64,000 bases of DNA from Pimelobacter simplex (GTDB lineage Bacteria > Actinomycetota > Actinomycetes > Propionibacteriales > Nocardioidaceae): contig JADCLI010000008.1 in assembly GCA_016803235.1 (NCBI GenBank), positions 62,001-126,000 of the forward strand, given 5' to 3'. A program made the position numbers and the translations under genes. The notes under the pieces were generated by a model. That model was not told where the DNA came from and did not search any database. It saw only the letters and a list, made by a program, of their open reading frames with translations. Of this stretch, positions 44,063 to 52,039 are shown one piece after another; position 1 is the first letter of the stretch; each line of letters opens with the position of its first letter.

Positions 44063-44606
44063 CCGCGTCTCTCAAGAGGTCTCGAGTCGACACCACAGTG
44101 GCCGTCTTGCGCGCAGCCTGACGTGTGCATGCGTTGCCCTCTCGATCGCCGCGGCGTCGCTGGGGATCTGGAGTCCCGCCTACCGTGGATCGCCCGCGAT
44201 GGAAACGGACCTCGTGGTGCGGGTGTGCATCGTCCTCGACCTGTGGCTCCTCGTCCCGCTCGACGTGTTCGCCGCGGTGAGAATGTGGCTGGGGCGGGAC
44301 CTGGCCGGTGAGCTGGGTCGTTCGGCTCTCATCTCGGGCCTCGGCCACCAGGTGGGCTGTTGCGCAGCACTTGTCGTCCAGGACAGGTCCGGCGTACCTG
44401 GCTCCGCAGGCTTCGATCCTCTCGAACCGGCCATCGTTGCCATGTGCCTGATCGGCGTCGTGAATATCCTGGTGGCCGAGCGCAGATCGACCACTACGTC
44501 GGGTGAGGGCACCGAGGTCCTCTGCCGCCCCGGTGGGGCGGGGCGGCAGAGGGGTCTTCTCAGCGGAAGGTGCAGCCGGTCGGCACGCCGAGTCGGCGCA
44601 GGATGA
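44060..44606 (+). pseudogene. Frameshifted small membrane protein
   Basis: A GTG at 44060 overlaps the upstream stop (GTGA) and reads VTASLKRSRVDTTVAVLRAA before a TGA at 44119-44121. The adjacent frame then continues with CVALSIAAASLGIWSPAYRG, VRVCIVLDLWLLVPLDVFAA and further membrane-like sequence. A frameshift at about 44118 separates them. The second frame runs through the terminator at 44519-44552, so the 3' end is also suspect. Either a decayed gene or a sequencing error. Confidence 0.5.
44519..44552. terminator. Bidirectional terminator hairpin
   Basis: 13-bp perfect stem CCTCTGCCGCCCC / GGGGCGGCAGAGG with an 8-base loop, followed by GGTCTTCT. It lies between convergent genes. Confidence 0.75.
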
Positions 44607-44763
44607 CAGCAGCCGGGCAGAACCGGGTGATGCTGGACTGCAGCAGGTTGGCGCCGACGAAGCCGGTGAGCAGCAGCCACCACGGCGACACGAGCGTGGC
44701 GAGGACGATGCTGACCAGCACCAGGGTGCCGGCGAGGGCGAGGACGAGACGGTCGACGTTCAC
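44560..44763 (-). CDS. YgaP-type DUF2892 membrane protein
   Basis: 67 residues: two membrane segments (LALAGTLVLVSIVLATLV, PWWLLLTGFVGANLLQSSIT) and the C-terminal FCPAAVILRRLGV, typical of the DUF2892 part of YgaP-like proteins, usually linked to rhodaneses and sulfane-sulfur handling. GTG at 44763 is used; two more GTG codons lie just upstream. Follows the AhpD-like gene on the same strand. Confidence 0.75.
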   Translation of the reverse strand: MNVDRLVLALAGTLVLVSIVLATLVSPWWLLLTGFVGANLLQSSITRFCPAAVILRRLGVPTGCTFR

Positions 44764-44903
44764 CGCCACCACCGCTTCGGCTTGTCGTGGCCCTCGCACC
44801 ACTGGTCGGCGGGCACCCGGGCCCTCACGGCCGCGACGTGCTGGCCGCACCCGGCCCAGGTCGTCCTGCTGCAGGTCCTGCAGCGCACGGGACGGCACAC
44901 GAC

Positions 44904-45269
44904 TCAGGCCTCCTGGGCGTCGGCGAAGGAGCAGAACGCGTCGTACGCCCGGGCGCCGTGGATGGTCGCTGGACCGCCGTGCATCAGGAAGGTGACGCCG
45001 ATGGCCTCGGCGGCCTCCTGCTTGGTCGCCCCGGCGCGGGCGGCGGCCTGTGCGTGGGAGGCGATGCAGCCGTCGCAGCCCTCGACCACGCCGATCGCCA
45101 TGGCGATCAGCTCCTTGGTGCGCCTATCGAGAGCGCCGTCGGCGAACGCGGCCTGGGAGAGCGCGCCGAAGCCGGAGTAGACGTCGGGGATCGCGCGGCG
45201 CAGCTGGCGGTGGAGCGGCGAGAGCTCGTCGAGGACGGGCTTGCCGTGGGGGGAGTCGTGCTCGGTCAT
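44904..45269 (-). CDS. Carboxymuconolactone decarboxylase/AhpD-like protein
   Basis: 121 residues. TKELIAMAIGVVEGCDGCIA SHAQAA contains the C-x-x-C-x-x-x-H redox motif of AhpD-like peroxidase-recycling proteins, followed by GATKQEAAEAIGVTFLMHGG. It would handle hydroperoxides or disulfides in the cytoplasm. Located between the MMPL exporter and the DUF2892 gene on one strand; together with the CsoR-family repressor this suggests a thiol or sulfur stress operon. Confidence 0.85.
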   Translation of the reverse strand: MTEHDSPHGKPVLDELSPLHRQLRRAIPDVYSGFGALSQAAFADGALDRRTKELIAMAIGVVEGCDGCIASHAQAAARAGATKQEAAEAIGVTFLMHGGPATIHGARAYDAFCSFADAQEA

Positions 45270-45294
45270 GGTGGTTCCTCTCCGGTGGGTGGGC

Positions 45295-47451
45295 TCAGTC
45301 GTGGGCGAACGTGATGGTGGGCAGGATCCGGCGCAGCCAGCCCGGTGTGGCCCAGGCGGCGCGGCCGGAGAGCCGGAGCATCACGGGCAGCAGGACCAAG
45401 CGGACCAGGAAGGCGTCGAGCAGGACGGCGACGCCGAGGATCACGCCCATCTCCTTCGGTGGCAGCGGGCCGGACAGGGCGAAGGTGAAGAAGACCGCGA
45501 CCATCACGCCTCCGGCCGCGAAGATCACCCGGCCGGAGTGAGCGACCGCGCCGACCATGGCCTCGCGGGGGTCACCCGACTTCTCCCAGTGCTCCTTGGC
45601 CGAGGCCAGCAGGAACACCGTGTAGTCCATCGCGATCGCGAAGATCATCGCGAAGAAGAAGACCGGCGCCCAGGCGTCGAGGAAGCCCTGGTGCTCGAAG
45701 CCGAGCAGGCCCGAGCCGTGGCCGTCCTGGAACAGCAGCCGCGCGACACCGAACGCGGCGGCGGTCGACAACAGGCTGGCCAGCGTCCCGAGCAGCGAGA
45801 TCAGCGGAGCCTGCAGGGCGATCAGCAGCAGGAGGAAGCCGAGAAGCAGCACGACGCCGATCACGACGGGGGTGGAGCGTTGGAGCTGGTCGGTCAGGTC
45901 GATGTTCTCGACCGCAGCGCCTCCGACGAGGGCGGACGACGGCAGGTCGGCCCGCAGCCGATCGATGGTGGCCGGCAGGGCCGGGTCCGACGGGTCGACG
46001 GTCGGCATCGCCTGGATCATCGTGAGGTCGGTGCCATCGGTCGCCGCCATCGGCGGCAGGACCGCCTCGATGCCGGCATCCTCGGTGAGCACGGTGGCCG
46101 CCGTGCCGGCATCGTCCGTGTCGACGATGACCTGCAGCATCCCCGGAGCGCCGGGCCCGAAGGCGTCCTTGACCTGTGCGTACCCGACACGGGCGCTGGC
46201 GTCCTCGGGGAGCACCTTGATCGACGGCATCCCGGTCTTCAGCCCGACGATCGGAGCGGAGAGCGCCAGCAGGACGACGCTCGCCCCGACGCCCCAGGCG
46301 ACGGGACGGCGCCACAGGTGCGCGCCCCAGCGGGCGAAGACGGGGGAGCGGTGCTCGCCCACCTTCACCCAGGGCAGCGCGAACCGGTTGATCCGGTCGT
46401 CGAGCTTGAAGAGGACCAGGGGCAGCAGAGTCAGCGTCGCGGCGAGCACGAAGACGACCGAGATCATGATCCCCCCGGCCATCGAGCGGAATGACGGCGA
46501 CGGCACCAGGAGCACGGCCGACAACGACACGAGGACGGTCGCGCCCGAGAGCAGGACGGCCTTGCCGGCCGTGTCCATCGTCTCCGCGATCGCCTGCTGC
46601 ACGGAGCCGTGCTGGCCCATCCGCGCCGCTCGATACCGGACGACGAGGAAGAGCGCATAGTCGATGCCCAACGCAAGGGCGAACATCATCGCGAAGTTCA
46701 TGGCCCAGATGGACACCGGAACCAGCTCGTTGATCAGCACCAGCGAGCCGGCCGACGCGACCAGTCCGGCGAGGGTCAGCAGCAGCGGGAGACCGGCCGC
46801 CACGAGGGCACCGAACGCGAGCACGAGGATCGCCAGGGTCACCGGCCAGGACACCATCTCGGAGGTCAGCATCGCCTCGAGGTTGGCTTCGTTGAAGTCC
46901 GACCAGAGCAGCGAGGACCCGGTCGGGTTGACCTGCACGGTGTCGCTCGACAGGTGCTGCAGCTGCTCCTTGAGATCGGTCGCGACCCGCACCATCTCGT
47001 TGGTGTCGGCCCCGGCACCGGCCAGGACGACGGCAGTACGCCCGTCGGGGGAGAGGCTCGCCCCGGGCATCGGCGCGATCACCTCGGCGATCCGCGGCTC
47101 GTCCTCGAGCACCTGGGTGACCTCGGCGAGCACTCGTGCGCCCTCGCCCTGGTCGAGCGGGCCGTCTGTGCTGTGCACGACGACCTGGATGGCGTGGCTG
47201 GCGTTGCCGCCGAAGTGCTCCTCCGCGAGGTCGCGCACGGCCACGGACTCCGAGCCGTCGGCCTGCCAGCCGGCGCCGGACAGGTTCTTCTCGACCGCCG
47301 GTGCGAAGATCCCGAGCCCGATCACGATCGCGATCCAAGCGATGCCGACGATCCGGCGGTGCTCGGTCACCCAGACCCCGAGCCGGCCGAGCGGTCCCGG
47401 CAGCCAGGTGTGGGGAGCCGCCTCCGGTGCGGCCGATGTCGTCTGCGCCAC
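45295..47451 (-). CDS. MMPL/RND family exporter
   Basis: 718 residues, twelve membrane segments in two halves. WVTEHRRIVGIAWIAIVIGL, the periplasmic domain with DLAEEHFGGNASHAIQVVVH, and the GxxxDYxxF-type segment (FALALGIDYALFLVVRYRAA; IFAIAMDYTVFLLASAKEHW) are MMPL hallmarks; the Asp-Tyr pairs relay protons. Substrate may be a lipid, siderophore or toxic compound. The GTG at 47451 is chosen because AAAGGAGG lies 8 bases upstream; a GTG at 47469 precedes that site. The promoter holds a C/G-rich operator. Confidence 0.88.
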   Translation of the reverse strand: MAQTTSAAPEAAPHTWLPGPLGRLGVWVTEHRRIVGIAWIAIVIGLGIFAPAVEKNLSGAGWQADGSESVAVRDLAEEHFGGNASHAIQVVVHSTDGPLDQGEGARVLAEVTQVLEDEPRIAEVIAPMPGASLSPDGRTAVVLAGAGADTNEMVRVATDLKEQLQHLSSDTVQVNPTGSSLLWSDFNEANLEAMLTSEMVSWPVTLAILVLAFGALVAAGLPLLLTLAGLVASAGSLVLINELVPVSIWAMNFAMMFALALGIDYALFLVVRYRAARMGQHGSVQQAIAETMDTAGKAVLLSGATVLVSLSAVLLVPSPSFRSMAGGIMISVVFVLAATLTLLPLVLFKLDDRINRFALPWVKVGEHRSPVFARWGAHLWRRPVAWGVGASVVLLALSAPIVGLKTGMPSIKVLPEDASARVGYAQVKDAFGPGAPGMLQVIVDTDDAGTAATVLTEDAGIEAVLPPMAATDGTDLTMIQAMPTVDPSDPALPATIDRLRADLPSSALVGGAAVENIDLTDQLQRSTPVVIGVVLLLGFLLLLIALQAPLISLLGTLASLLSTAAAFGVARLLFQDGHGSGLLGFEHQGFLDAWAPVFFFAMIFAIAMDYTVFLLASAKEHWEKSGDPREAMVGAVAHSGRVIFAAGGVMVAVFFTFALSGPLPPKEMGVILGVAVLLDAFLVRLVLLPVMLRLSGRAAWATPGWLRRILPTITFAHD

Positions 47452-47469
47452 GGTGGCGCCTCCTTTCAC

Positions 47470-47491
47470 GTTATCCCCCCGGGGGGTTACG
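47470..47491. promoter_or_regulatory. CsoR-family operator 1 (exporter side)
   Basis: GTTATCCCCCCGGGGGGTTA, an inverted repeat of C6/G6 flanked by A/T, typical for CsoR/RcnR/CstR proteins; 18 bp before the exporter start. Confidence 0.8.
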
Positions 47492-47506
47492 ATGAAACGA
47501 TAACAG

Positions 47507-47522
47507 ATCCCCCTGGGGGGAT
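47507..47522. promoter_or_regulatory. CsoR-family operator 2 (DUF302 side)
   Basis: ATCCCCCTGGGGGGAT inverted repeat, 24 bp before the DUF302 start. Confidence 0.8.
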
Positions 47523-47546
47523 AACGAATCGACGAAGGAGAGACCG

Positions 47547-47969
47547 ATGGACCTCGCAGAGTTCACGCTGAGCACGATCGTTGTGGCGTCGTACGACGAA
47601 ACGGTGGCGCGCGTGCGGGACCTGCTCGGCCACGCCGGCTTCGGCGTGCTCACGGAGATCGACATCCGCGCGACGCTGAAGGCGAAGCTCGACGTGGATG
47701 TCCCGGCGCAGCTGATCCTCGGCGCCTGTCGACCGCAGCTCGCACACCGTGCACTCCGGGTCGAGCCACGGGTCGCTGCGCTGATGCCGTGCAACGTCGT
47801 GGTCGCCGACGCGGGGGACGGGCGGACCCGGGTCGACGTGATGGACCCCGCCCTGCTCGCATCGCTGGCGCCCGATTCCGAGCTCGCCGAGGTGGCTGCC
47901 GACGGCCGCGCCCGGCTCACCGGCATGATGGAGGCACTGACGGCCGGAGAGACGGGAGCGATCGCATGA
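47547..47969 (+). CDS. DUF302 domain protein
   Basis: 140 residues. VRDLLGHAGFGVLTEIDIRA, LKAKLDVDVPAQLILGACRP and LMPCNVVVADAGDGRTRVDV match DUF302, a small alpha/beta fold of unknown function often encoded with CsoR-family repressors and thought to act in metal or redox homeostasis. AAGGAGAG ribosome site. Overlaps the repressor gene by 4 bases. Confidence 0.88.
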   Translation: MDLAEFTLSTIVVASYDETVARVRDLLGHAGFGVLTEIDIRATLKAKLDVDVPAQLILGACRPQLAHRALRVEPRVAALMPCNVVVADAGDGRTRVDVMDPALLASLAPDSELAEVAADGRARLTGMMEALTAGETGAIA

Positions 47970-48226
47970 AGCTGGAGCCCGAGGAGATCAAGGCGATCAT
48001 CACCCGCCTCAAGCGCGCGAACGGACACCTCGCCTCGGTGATCCGGATGCTCGAGGAGGGCGCGGAGTGCGAGGACGCGCTGATGCAGCTCGCCGCGGTC
48101 AACAAGGCCGTCGGGCGCGGTGGCTACGCGCTGGTCGCCACCGGGCTGCAGAAGTGCCTGGTCGAGGGCGGACCGGACTCGGTGGACGCGAAGAAGATGG
48201 AGAAGCTGTTCCTCGCGCTGGCGTGA
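47966..48226 (+). CDS. CsoR/CstR-family transcriptional repressor (DUF156)
   Basis: 86 residues, all-helical. IKAIITRLKRANGHLASVIR is the DNA-facing helix and EGAECEDALMQLAAVNKAVG the core helix with the first Cys. The second Cys is in ATGLQKCLVEG, but the residue four positions before it is Gly, where copper-sensing CsoR has His. Two Cys without His is the pattern of CstR-type persulfide sensors. It probably binds the two operators at 47470-47522, repressing both exporter and its own operon. Confidence 0.85.
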   Translation: MKLEPEEIKAIITRLKRANGHLASVIRMLEEGAECEDALMQLAAVNKAVGRGGYALVATGLQKCLVEGGPDSVDAKKMEKLFLALA

Positions 48227-48299
48227 GCCTTGGCTCGAGGCCGCGTCAGGTGCGGCGATTGCAGGACACTGGTTCCCTTCCCTGAAGGTGGTCCAGCGA

Positions 48300-48386
48300 C
48301 GACGGAGGGCGCGAAGCGCGACGACGCGCTGAGGCAGCTCGCCGTCGTCGATATGGCCGTCGGCCGCCGCGGCTACGCCCTGGTCG
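48300..48386 (+). pseudogene. csoR fragment (degenerate partial duplicate)
   Basis: The frame reads DDALRQLAVVDMAVGRRGYA, matching EDALMQLAAVNKAVGRGGYA of the intact repressor just upstream. Only the middle third is present; it runs directly into the second tRNA-like element. Confidence 0.65.
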
Positions 48387-48388
48387 GA

Positions 48389-48600
48389 GTCCGAGTGGGG
48401 ATCACGTCCCTCGGGGCCATTCCGGACGGTAGCGTCGGGATCAACGGTCGACCTCGATCGGATCACACAAGAAGACCCGGTCCGAACGCGATCGAACGGG
48501 TGGCAACGGGAGCTGGATCTCACGCTCAGAACGCCACTTCGGCTCTGTTGAGCGGAAGAATCCACTTGCTCAAGTCCCGCTCTCACATGGATGCTCCGGG
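48389..48600 (+). repeat. tRNA-like structured element, copy 2 (degenerate)
   Basis: Same orientation as 16517-16744. The first 24 bases (CCGAGTGGGGATCACGTCCC onward) differ by one base from copy 1, and about 105 bases from 48485 align to 16639 onward at roughly 85-90% by eye. The 3' acceptor-like end is altered (CCCGCTCTCACATGG) and no terminator follows. Confidence 0.65.
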
Positions 48601-49430
48601 CTCGGTTCACCGGTGGGCTTGCCATTCGGCGTCCTGCCGGGACCGGGGGAGGCGTCGTCGTCCGGGCTCTCAGCCGTTCCGCCCGTGGCCTCGTCGGGTG
48701 CCGGGGCGCCCGCCCCCTCGACGGGGTCGGGGACGGCGATGGGCTGGGTGCTCTCGGTTGGTTCGGGAGCCGCCGGCACGGCATCGTTCGCCATGGCGGC
48801 CGTGGCAGAGGCGACCTCCCCTGCAGTGGGCCTGGCGGCGGGATCGCGGGCGGTCATGGCCTGCAGGAGGTCGCGCCACGCACGTGGCAGCGACACCGGC
48901 AGCGCTGGGGAGGGGGAGAGCCGTCATACGGCCGACTCGATCGGGGCGCCGGGGAACGCACGTTCTCCGGTCAGCGCCTCCAGCAGCACCAGACCGAGGG
49001 AGTAGACGTCGGCTGCCGGCGCTCGGCTTGACGTCGCGATGCGTGACCCCCTGCTGATGTGAACAGGCGAGCGCCGCGGCGATCTGGGTCCCGATCGCCG
49101 CGACCTCGTGCGGCGGCAGGGCCCCGCCCTGAGCTGCGCGCTCAGGGTCGGCCCCTCTGCCAAGGTCATCACGAGGTACGGCCTGTCCGAACGGATGCCG
49201 GCATCCAGAAGGGTCGCCAGGCCGGGTTGGTTGAGTCCCGCGAGCAGCTCGGCCTCGGCGACGAAACGCGCACGCAGTCCGGGATCCTCGACATCGCGCA
49301 GGATCTTCACCGCCACCTCGCGCTTGAGCACCTCGTCGAACGCGCGGTAGACATCCGACATCCCAGCGTGACCCAGCTCGTCGAGCAGCCGATAACGATC
49401 ATCGAGGACGATGGCCGACTCGATACCCAT
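48601..49430 (-). pseudogene. Decayed Ser/Thr protein kinase
   Basis: Starts at ATG 49430 with RYRLLDELGHAGMSDVYRAF (Gly loop) and EVAVKILRD (catalytic Lys). A frameshift near 49130 is followed by SHQQGVTHRDVKPS (catalytic loop); then the sequence jumps to ADVYSLGLVLLEALTGERAF, so the DFG and activation segment are deleted. A further break precedes PRAWRDLLQAMTARDPAARP. The 3' end runs into the tRNA-like element. No active kinase can be made. Confidence 0.75.
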
Positions 49431-49523
49431 GGAGGCGCAGGGCCCGTGGCCGAGTGCATCAACTGCACCGCGGACCCGTCGACCAGACGGTATGGCTCGG
49501 CGAGCAGCGGGCACTGCGGTGGC

Positions 49524-49742
49524 ATGTACATCGGACTGGGAATCGTCCTGCTGGTGCTCGGCCTGATCCTCGTCATGGACGTGATCACCGTCGACCTGAG
49601 CTTCGTCAACGACGGCGCGCTCGGGACGATCCTGATCGTCGCCGGAGTGCTCGCCATCGCCCTCTCCCTGCTCTATGCGCCGCCGTGGCGTCGTGAGGCC
49701 CGCGACACCGTGGTCCACCACCGTGACGATCCGCGCTACTAG
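49524..49742 (+). CDS. DUF6458-like small membrane protein
   Basis: 72 residues with two membrane segments: MYIGLGIVLLVLGLILVMDV and a second GALGTILIVAGVLAIALSLL, then a basic tail. Matches the DUF6458 type of actinobacterial membrane proteins; function unknown. ATG at 49524 follows a GGTGG. Confidence 0.7.
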   Translation: MYIGLGIVLLVLGLILVMDVITVDLSFVNDGALGTILIVAGVLAIALSLLYAPPWRREARDTVVHHRDDPRY

Positions 49743-49763
49743 TCGGTCCTGTTCGACCGTGCC

Positions 49764-49901
49764 ATGAGCAGCGCACCGCTCGTCGATTCACCAGCGGTGG
49801 CCCACGACCACGAGTGGCACCTGGCGAGCGTGGAGAACGAGCCGGGCGGTGTGGTGACGGAGTACGTCTGCGGTGGCTGCCCAGCCGTGATCTTCCGGTA
49901 G
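49764..49901 (+). CDS. 45-residue protein with CxxC
   Basis: MSSAPLVDSPAVAHDHEWHL, ending TEYVCGGCPAVIFR. The HDHEW start and C-terminal CxxC resemble very short actinobacterial zinc-ribbon-like proteins. 21 bases after the previous stop, same strand, so probably the same mRNA. Function unknown. Confidence 0.5.
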   Translation: MSSAPLVDSPAVAHDHEWHLASVENEPGGVVTEYVCGGCPAVIFR

Positions 49902-50135
49902 ATACGTGGAGAAGTCAGCCCGCCTGTACGCGGAATGGCTTCTTCGCGCTGTCTGGACGACCGCCGAGTGGCTCCTCCCGGGGCCCGCCCGTCAAGCAAG
50001 GTCGCGAGAAGCAGCGGGAAGGTGCGCGGAGCTGCACCGGCGGGTGGCGGAGGTGAGGCCTCCTGCGTCTGCCGTCCGTCGTGCGAGGTACTGCACAAGC
50101 ACGTCGTGGGGATCCACAACAACTGGGGGAGAGAC

Positions 50136-50957
50136 ATGAACATCGACGACAGCCTGCAGAATGCCCTGGACAGATTCATCGGCTTCCTGCCCAACCTGAT
50201 CGGCTTCCTGGTGTTGCTGATCATCGGCTTCATCGTGGCCAAGCTCATCCAGGTCGCCGTTCGCAAGGGACTGGAGCTGACCGGTATCGACGGGCGCCTC
50301 GAACGCTCCAACGCGCACCCCTACCTGTCGCGGGCCCTCCCGGGTGTGGGCGTGTCCCGCGCGGTGTCCTTGGTGGTGTTCTGGTTCGTCCTGGTCTTCT
50401 TCGCCGTCGCCGCCGTGACGGCCCTCGAGATCCGCGAGCTCACCATCTTCATGAACGCCGTCCTTGCCTACCTGCCCAACGTGGTCGTCGCGATCGCGAT
50501 CTTCGTCATCGCGGCGCTCCTGTCGACCGCCATCGCGACCGGGGTCTCCCGGATGATGGGCGACACCCCGACTGGAAAGATCGTCGCGACGGTGCTGCCT
50601 GCCGTGGTGATGGTGATCGCGATGTTCATGATCCTCGAGCAGCTCCAGATCGCTCCGGAGATCGTGCGGATCGCCTTCGCTGCCACGATGGGCGCTCTCG
50701 CCCTGGGCCTCGCGCTCGCGTTCGGGCTCGGCGGCCGTCCCGTCGCCCAGCGGGTTCTCGAGGATGCCTATGCCAAGGGACGCGAGGAGGCCGAGCGCAC
50801 TCGGTACAACCGCCGCGCGAGCCGCGCCGGCACGGAGACAGGACCGAGCACCGGTGTGCCGGCGGCGGACCAGGGCAGCATGGCCACCCAGCAGTTCGGC
50901 GCGAACGAGTCGACCGCGGGAGCCCACACCCGCGAGGGCCGCGGCGACGTGCTCTGA
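50136..50957 (+). CDS. Mechanosensitive-channel-type TM-helix (MscS/CmpX-like) protein
   Basis: 273 residues. LIGFLVLLIIGFIVAKLIQV and LPNVVVAIAIFVIAALLSTA are conserved TM-helix repeats of the CmpX/MscS-related family; two more helices near 80-105 and 150-205 end with a Gly/Ala-rich pore-like helix (FGLGGRPVAQRVLEDAYAKG). The C-terminal 60 residues are polar. It probably senses membrane tension or envelope stress. GGGGGAGAG precedes the ATG; a strong hairpin follows the stop. Confidence 0.8.
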   Translation: MNIDDSLQNALDRFIGFLPNLIGFLVLLIIGFIVAKLIQVAVRKGLELTGIDGRLERSNAHPYLSRALPGVGVSRAVSLVVFWFVLVFFAVAAVTALEIRELTIFMNAVLAYLPNVVVAIAIFVIAALLSTAIATGVSRMMGDTPTGKIVATVLPAVVMVIAMFMILEQLQIAPEIVRIAFAATMGALALGLALAFGLGGRPVAQRVLEDAYAKGREEAERTRYNRRASRAGTETGPSTGVPAADQGSMATQQFGANESTAGAHTREGRGDVL

Positions 50958-50971
50958 GCAGGATCTGACGT

Positions 50972-51022
50972 CCACGGCGTCGGGCCCCCGGGGGAGTCGA
51001 GAGACCGGGCCCGACGCCGTGG
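50972..51022. terminator. 16-bp perfect terminator hairpin
   Basis: CCACGGCGTCGGGCCC (50972-50987) pairs exactly with GGGCCCGACGCCGTGG (51007-51022), loop 19 bases, no T tract. 14 bases after the channel gene. The rest to 51260 holds no gene that I can support. Confidence 0.75.
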
Positions 51023-51260
51023 CCTGTCGGCGCCCGGCGGGCAGTGCGTGGGGTCCAGGCAGCGCACCACGAGGAGGCCCGGGCGACGACGAGGATCGAG
51101 ATCACGAGCCCTACGTGGGTCGCTCGTACTTCCGACCTCTCATGCCGTTGGGCGTGAGCGGCCATCATCTCCCCGAGAACGCGATGCACGTGGTCCGATT
51201 GCCATGCCTCTGAGGTACCGGTACGCAGCTGCCGACGATCGCAGCCCGGTCCTCATCGGA

Positions 51261-51647
51261 TCACGAGAGGTGCAGGCGCTCTCGCATCTTGTGCGTCCCG
51301 TCCTTCGTGCGCCCCTTCACCTCGTCCTTCACCGTGCCGGAGGCATCCTTCGCCTTGCCAGAGGCGTCCTTCGCCTTGTCCTTGGCCTTGCTGGTGACCT
51401 TGCCGGCCCTCTTCCTCGCCTTCTTCCGGACGCCCGCGGCACGGTCCCCGAGCTCGTCGAGCGGATGCCTGACCTTGCGCGGCACGACGAGGCGACCGGC
51501 AAGCCCGAGGATGCGCCGCGCCAGATAGAGGAGCGGAGCTCCGAGGGGGATGAGGATCAGAGTCACGCAGAGGATCGCGCCCAGGAGGCCGAGGAGGCCG
51601 CCGACGATCCACAGCAGGGCAGCGGCCGTCCACCGAAGGAACCGCAT
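51261..51647 (-). CDS. Membrane protein with Lys/Ala-rich tail
   Basis: 128 residues. Two adjacent membrane segments (MRFLRWTAAALLWIVGGLLG and the following CVTLILIPLGAPLLYLARRI) and a long basic, repeat-like C-terminus (TSKAKDKAKDASGKAKDASG). The tail resembles histone-H1-like or CsbD-like helical repeats. It is encoded divergently from the gas-vesicle genes and 10 bases from the next minus-strand gene. Function unknown. Confidence 0.65.
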   Translation of the reverse strand: MRFLRWTAAALLWIVGGLLGLLGAILCVTLILIPLGAPLLYLARRILGLAGRLVVPRKVRHPLDELGDRAAGVRKKARKRAGKVTSKAKDKAKDASGKAKDASGTVKDEVKGRTKDGTHKMRERLHLS

Positions 51648-51657
51648 GACGGCCGCC

Positions 51658-51903
51658 TCAATCCGATCCCGCAAGGGACGCGAGGCGGGCCAGCATCGAG
51701 ACACTCGGGTAGTTGGCCTCGCTGATCTTCTGCATGAGGACCTCGGCGTAGGCCGGCACCTCATCGGGCTCGAGGAGCTGCTCGAGCAACGTCATCATCG
51801 GAACCGACGGGAACGCGTCCTCGGCAACCTTGTCCATCAACAGGGCAACGATGCGTGCGCGCGTGTCGGCACTGTTCTGCTCCATCCCGGCTTCCCCCCT
51901 CAT
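51658..51903 (-). CDS. Small helical protein associated with the gas-vesicle region
   Basis: 81 residues from ATG 51903 (ATG 51885 also possible). Two similar helical halves: AFPSVPMMTLLEQLLEPDEV and NYPSVSMLARLASLAGSD share a (F/Y)PSV-M motif, suggesting an internal repeat. No known domain. Leads a two-gene minus-strand operon with the membrane protein. Confidence 0.5.
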   Translation of the reverse strand: MRGEAGMEQNSADTRARIVALLMDKVAEDAFPSVPMMTLLEQLLEPDEVPAYAEVLMQKISEANYPSVSMLARLASLAGSD

Positions 51904-52039
51904 GAGCTTTCCCTCCGAGTCACTGCGGTACCCCACGGCGCGTGACGAATGCCGCCAGGAGGGAGAGGATTTGCCTGCAGGAACCATGCTCTGGACCTTT
52001 TGGGGTACTGCGAAGTGGCTCGCCGAAGGGAGGCCTGTC

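Noticed and set aside
49906..50139. Possible 77-residue gene between the CxxC protein and the channel gene
   Set aside because: The first 50 residues look helical, but the end (TSTSWGSTTTGGET) is not protein-like and there is no ribosome site or known relative.
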